Both the position numbers and the translations under genes were made by a program. The notes under the pieces are model-generated. The model saw only the letters and a program-made list of their open reading frames with translations. It made no database searches and was not told where the DNA came from. Below are positions 5,244 through 6,224 of a DNA stretch of 6,224 nucleotides, piece after piece. Origin of the DNA: Chloroflexota bacterium (lineage in GTDB: Bacteria; Chloroflexota; Limnocylindria; Limnocylindrales; CSP1-4); contig JAKAMV010000625.1 in assembly GCA_021812735.1 (NCBI GenBank), forward strand, positions 1 to 6,224. Reading direction: 5' to 3'. Position 1 is the stretch's first letter. Each line of letters opens with the position of its first letter.

Positions 5244-6224
5244 ATGGCCGCGCCCTCGACACCGAAGCTCGCCCTAGCCGCCCTCGCGCTCGTATCGGTC
5301 GTCGTGGCGGGGTGCGCGAACGACAACGGGTCGCCGACGCCTGGGACGACGAGCGCAGGCCCCTCGGGGTCTGCGGCGACGACACCGGCAGGATCGAGCT
5401 CGCCCGGGGAGTCGGGGCTGCCGTCGGGCTCCGGCGCCGCGTCGGGCGCCCCCGGGCAGACCCAGCCCCTTACCGGCAATGCGGGCCTTGGCGCCTCAGG
5501 CCCGGCCGCCGAGCTCCAGCAGCAGTTCGTGTCGATCGTCGCCAAGGTCAACCCTTCGGTCGTCGTCATCGAGAGCTCCCAGGGGCTCGGGTCGGGCGTC
5601 GTCTTCGACGACAAGGGCGACATCGTCACCAACGCCCACGTCGCCGGCACCGGGAGGTCGTTCACCGTGACCACCGCCGATGGCAAGTCGCTCAAGGGCA
5701 CCCTCGTGGGGGTGTTCGCGCCCGACGACGTGGCCGTAATCCGCGTGTCGGGCGGCAGGGTCCCACCCGCGGCCTTCGGCGATTCGTCCGCGCTCCGCGT
5801 GGGCGACATCGTGCTCGCCATCGGGAACCCGCTCGGGCTTCAGAGCTCGGTCACCGAAGGCATCGTGAGCGCGACCGGACGAACCGTGAGCGAGCCCACG
5901 GGCAGCTCGATCCCGAACATGATCCAGACCAGCGCGGCGATCAATCCGGGCAACTCGGGCGGCGCGCTCGTGAATCTGGCCGGCGAGGTGATCGGCATCC
6001 CGACACTGGCCGCCAGCGACCCGCAGATGGGCGGCTCGGCGCCGGGGATCGGATTCGCGGTGTCGTCGAACATGGCCACCGACATCGCCCGCCAGCTAAT
6101 CACCAGCGGCAAGGTGACCAACTCGCACCGGGCCTACCTGGGCGTGCAGCTGTCCGACGTGCAGCAGGGCGGCGGCGCGCTGGTTGTGGACGTCGTGCCG
6201 AACGGGCCGGCCTCGAAGGCCGGG
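5244..6224 (+). CDS. HtrA/DegP-like trypsin-family serine protease lipoprotein, 3' end cut by window edge
   Basis: Extracytoplasmic quality-control protease anchored by lipid. The first 327 residues are visible; the frame runs off the right edge. A lipoprotein signal peptide ends in VVAGC with the lipidated cysteine at C24. A Ser/Gly/Pro/Thr-rich linker (about 25-87) lifts the protease away from the membrane. The S1C protease domain follows with the full triad: H132 in TNAHV, D162 in PDDVAVI and S238 in GNSGG. IGNPLGL (193-199) and GIGFAVSS (268-275) are further HtrA blocks. A PDZ domain begins near RAYLGVQL (297-303), with VVPNGPASKAG at the edge; at least one PDZ is therefore present. HtrA enzymes degrade or refold damaged proteins outside the cytoplasm and are often stress-induced. 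All catalytic residues are intact, so it should be active. Most relatives use a membrane helix instead of a lipobox as anchor; the lipid anchor suits an outer-face protein of a monoderm or an outer-membrane protein of a diderm. Confidence 0.95.
   Translation, partial: MAAPSTPKLALAALALVSVVVAGCANDNGSPTPGTTSAGPSGSAATTPAGSSSPGESGLPSGSGAASGAPGQTQPLTGNAGLGASGPAAELQQQFVSIVAKVNPSVVVIESSQGLGSGVVFDDKGDIVTNAHVAGTGRSFTVTTADGKSLKGTLVGVFAPDDVAVIRVSGGRVPPAAFGDSSALRVGDIVLAIGNPLGLQSSVTEGIVSATGRTVSEPTGSSIPNMIQTSAAINPGNSGGALVNLAGEVIGIPTLAASDPQMGGSAPGIGFAVSSNMATDIARQLITSGKVTNSHRAYLGVQLSDVQQGGGALVVDVVPNGPASKAG

Noticed and set aside
5074..5385. N-terminal extension of the membrane protein to an ATG at 5385
   Set aside because: The extra 104 residues are Arg/Pro/Ser-rich, overlap the htrA signal peptide and linker on the opposite strand, and precede a better start just ahead of the first membrane helix.
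5316..5505. Ser/Gly/Pro/Ala-rich repetitive stretch in htrA as a tandem repeat
   Set aside because: No regular repeat unit is found; it is the flexible linker after the lipobox.
5090..5821. Minus-strand open frame of 243 codons opposite htrA
   Set aside because: Antisense to the protease domain with intact catalytic triad; no recognisable domain of its own.

Overview
The window is a GC-rich stretch of bacterial chromosome with G or C at most third codon positions and tightly packed genes. It has no sign of mobile elements, tRNA or rRNA genes, or CRISPR. High GC, GTG starts, two genes with a TANNNT box just upstream of ATG and no Shine-Dalgarno, and a lipoprotein-type HtrA protease fit a Chloroflexota or Actinomycetota-like organism. 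That is an inference from style, not a taxonomic proof.

Layout. Five genes lie on the minus strand and one on the plus strand. From the left: a ClC chloride channel/transporter gene running off the left edge (1-1385, minus); a MarR-family regulator gene directly upstream of it with a 4-base GTGA stop/start overlap (1382-1822, minus); a 207-base spacer with the regulator's promoter; a hemerythrin HHE-domain protein (2030-2494, minus); the tRNA methylthiotransferase MtaB (2666-4165, minus); an unrecognised two-helix membrane protein (4312-5073, minus); a 170-base divergent promoter region; and an HtrA/DegP-like serine protease lipoprotein running off the right edge (5244-6224, plus).

How they work together. 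The clearest unit is marR-clC, which is overlapping and so probably cotranscribed and translationally coupled. The regulator would control anion flux in answer to an unseen ligand or stress. MtaB is housekeeping (ms2t6A37 in tRNAs reading ANN codons). The hemerythrin-like protein lies downstream of mtaB on the same strand, but has its own strong Shine-Dalgarno and a 171-base gap, so it may be separately controlled. The membrane protein and the HtrA lipoprotein are divergent and share an upstream region with an imperfect inverted repeat.

Most of the window is ordinary core or near-core gene content. I do not see a convincing new multi-gene system. The items most worth a second look are the ClC protein's replaced proton-pathway glutamate in a MarR-coupled operon, the unrecognised membrane protein opposite htrA, and the leaderless-type promoters.
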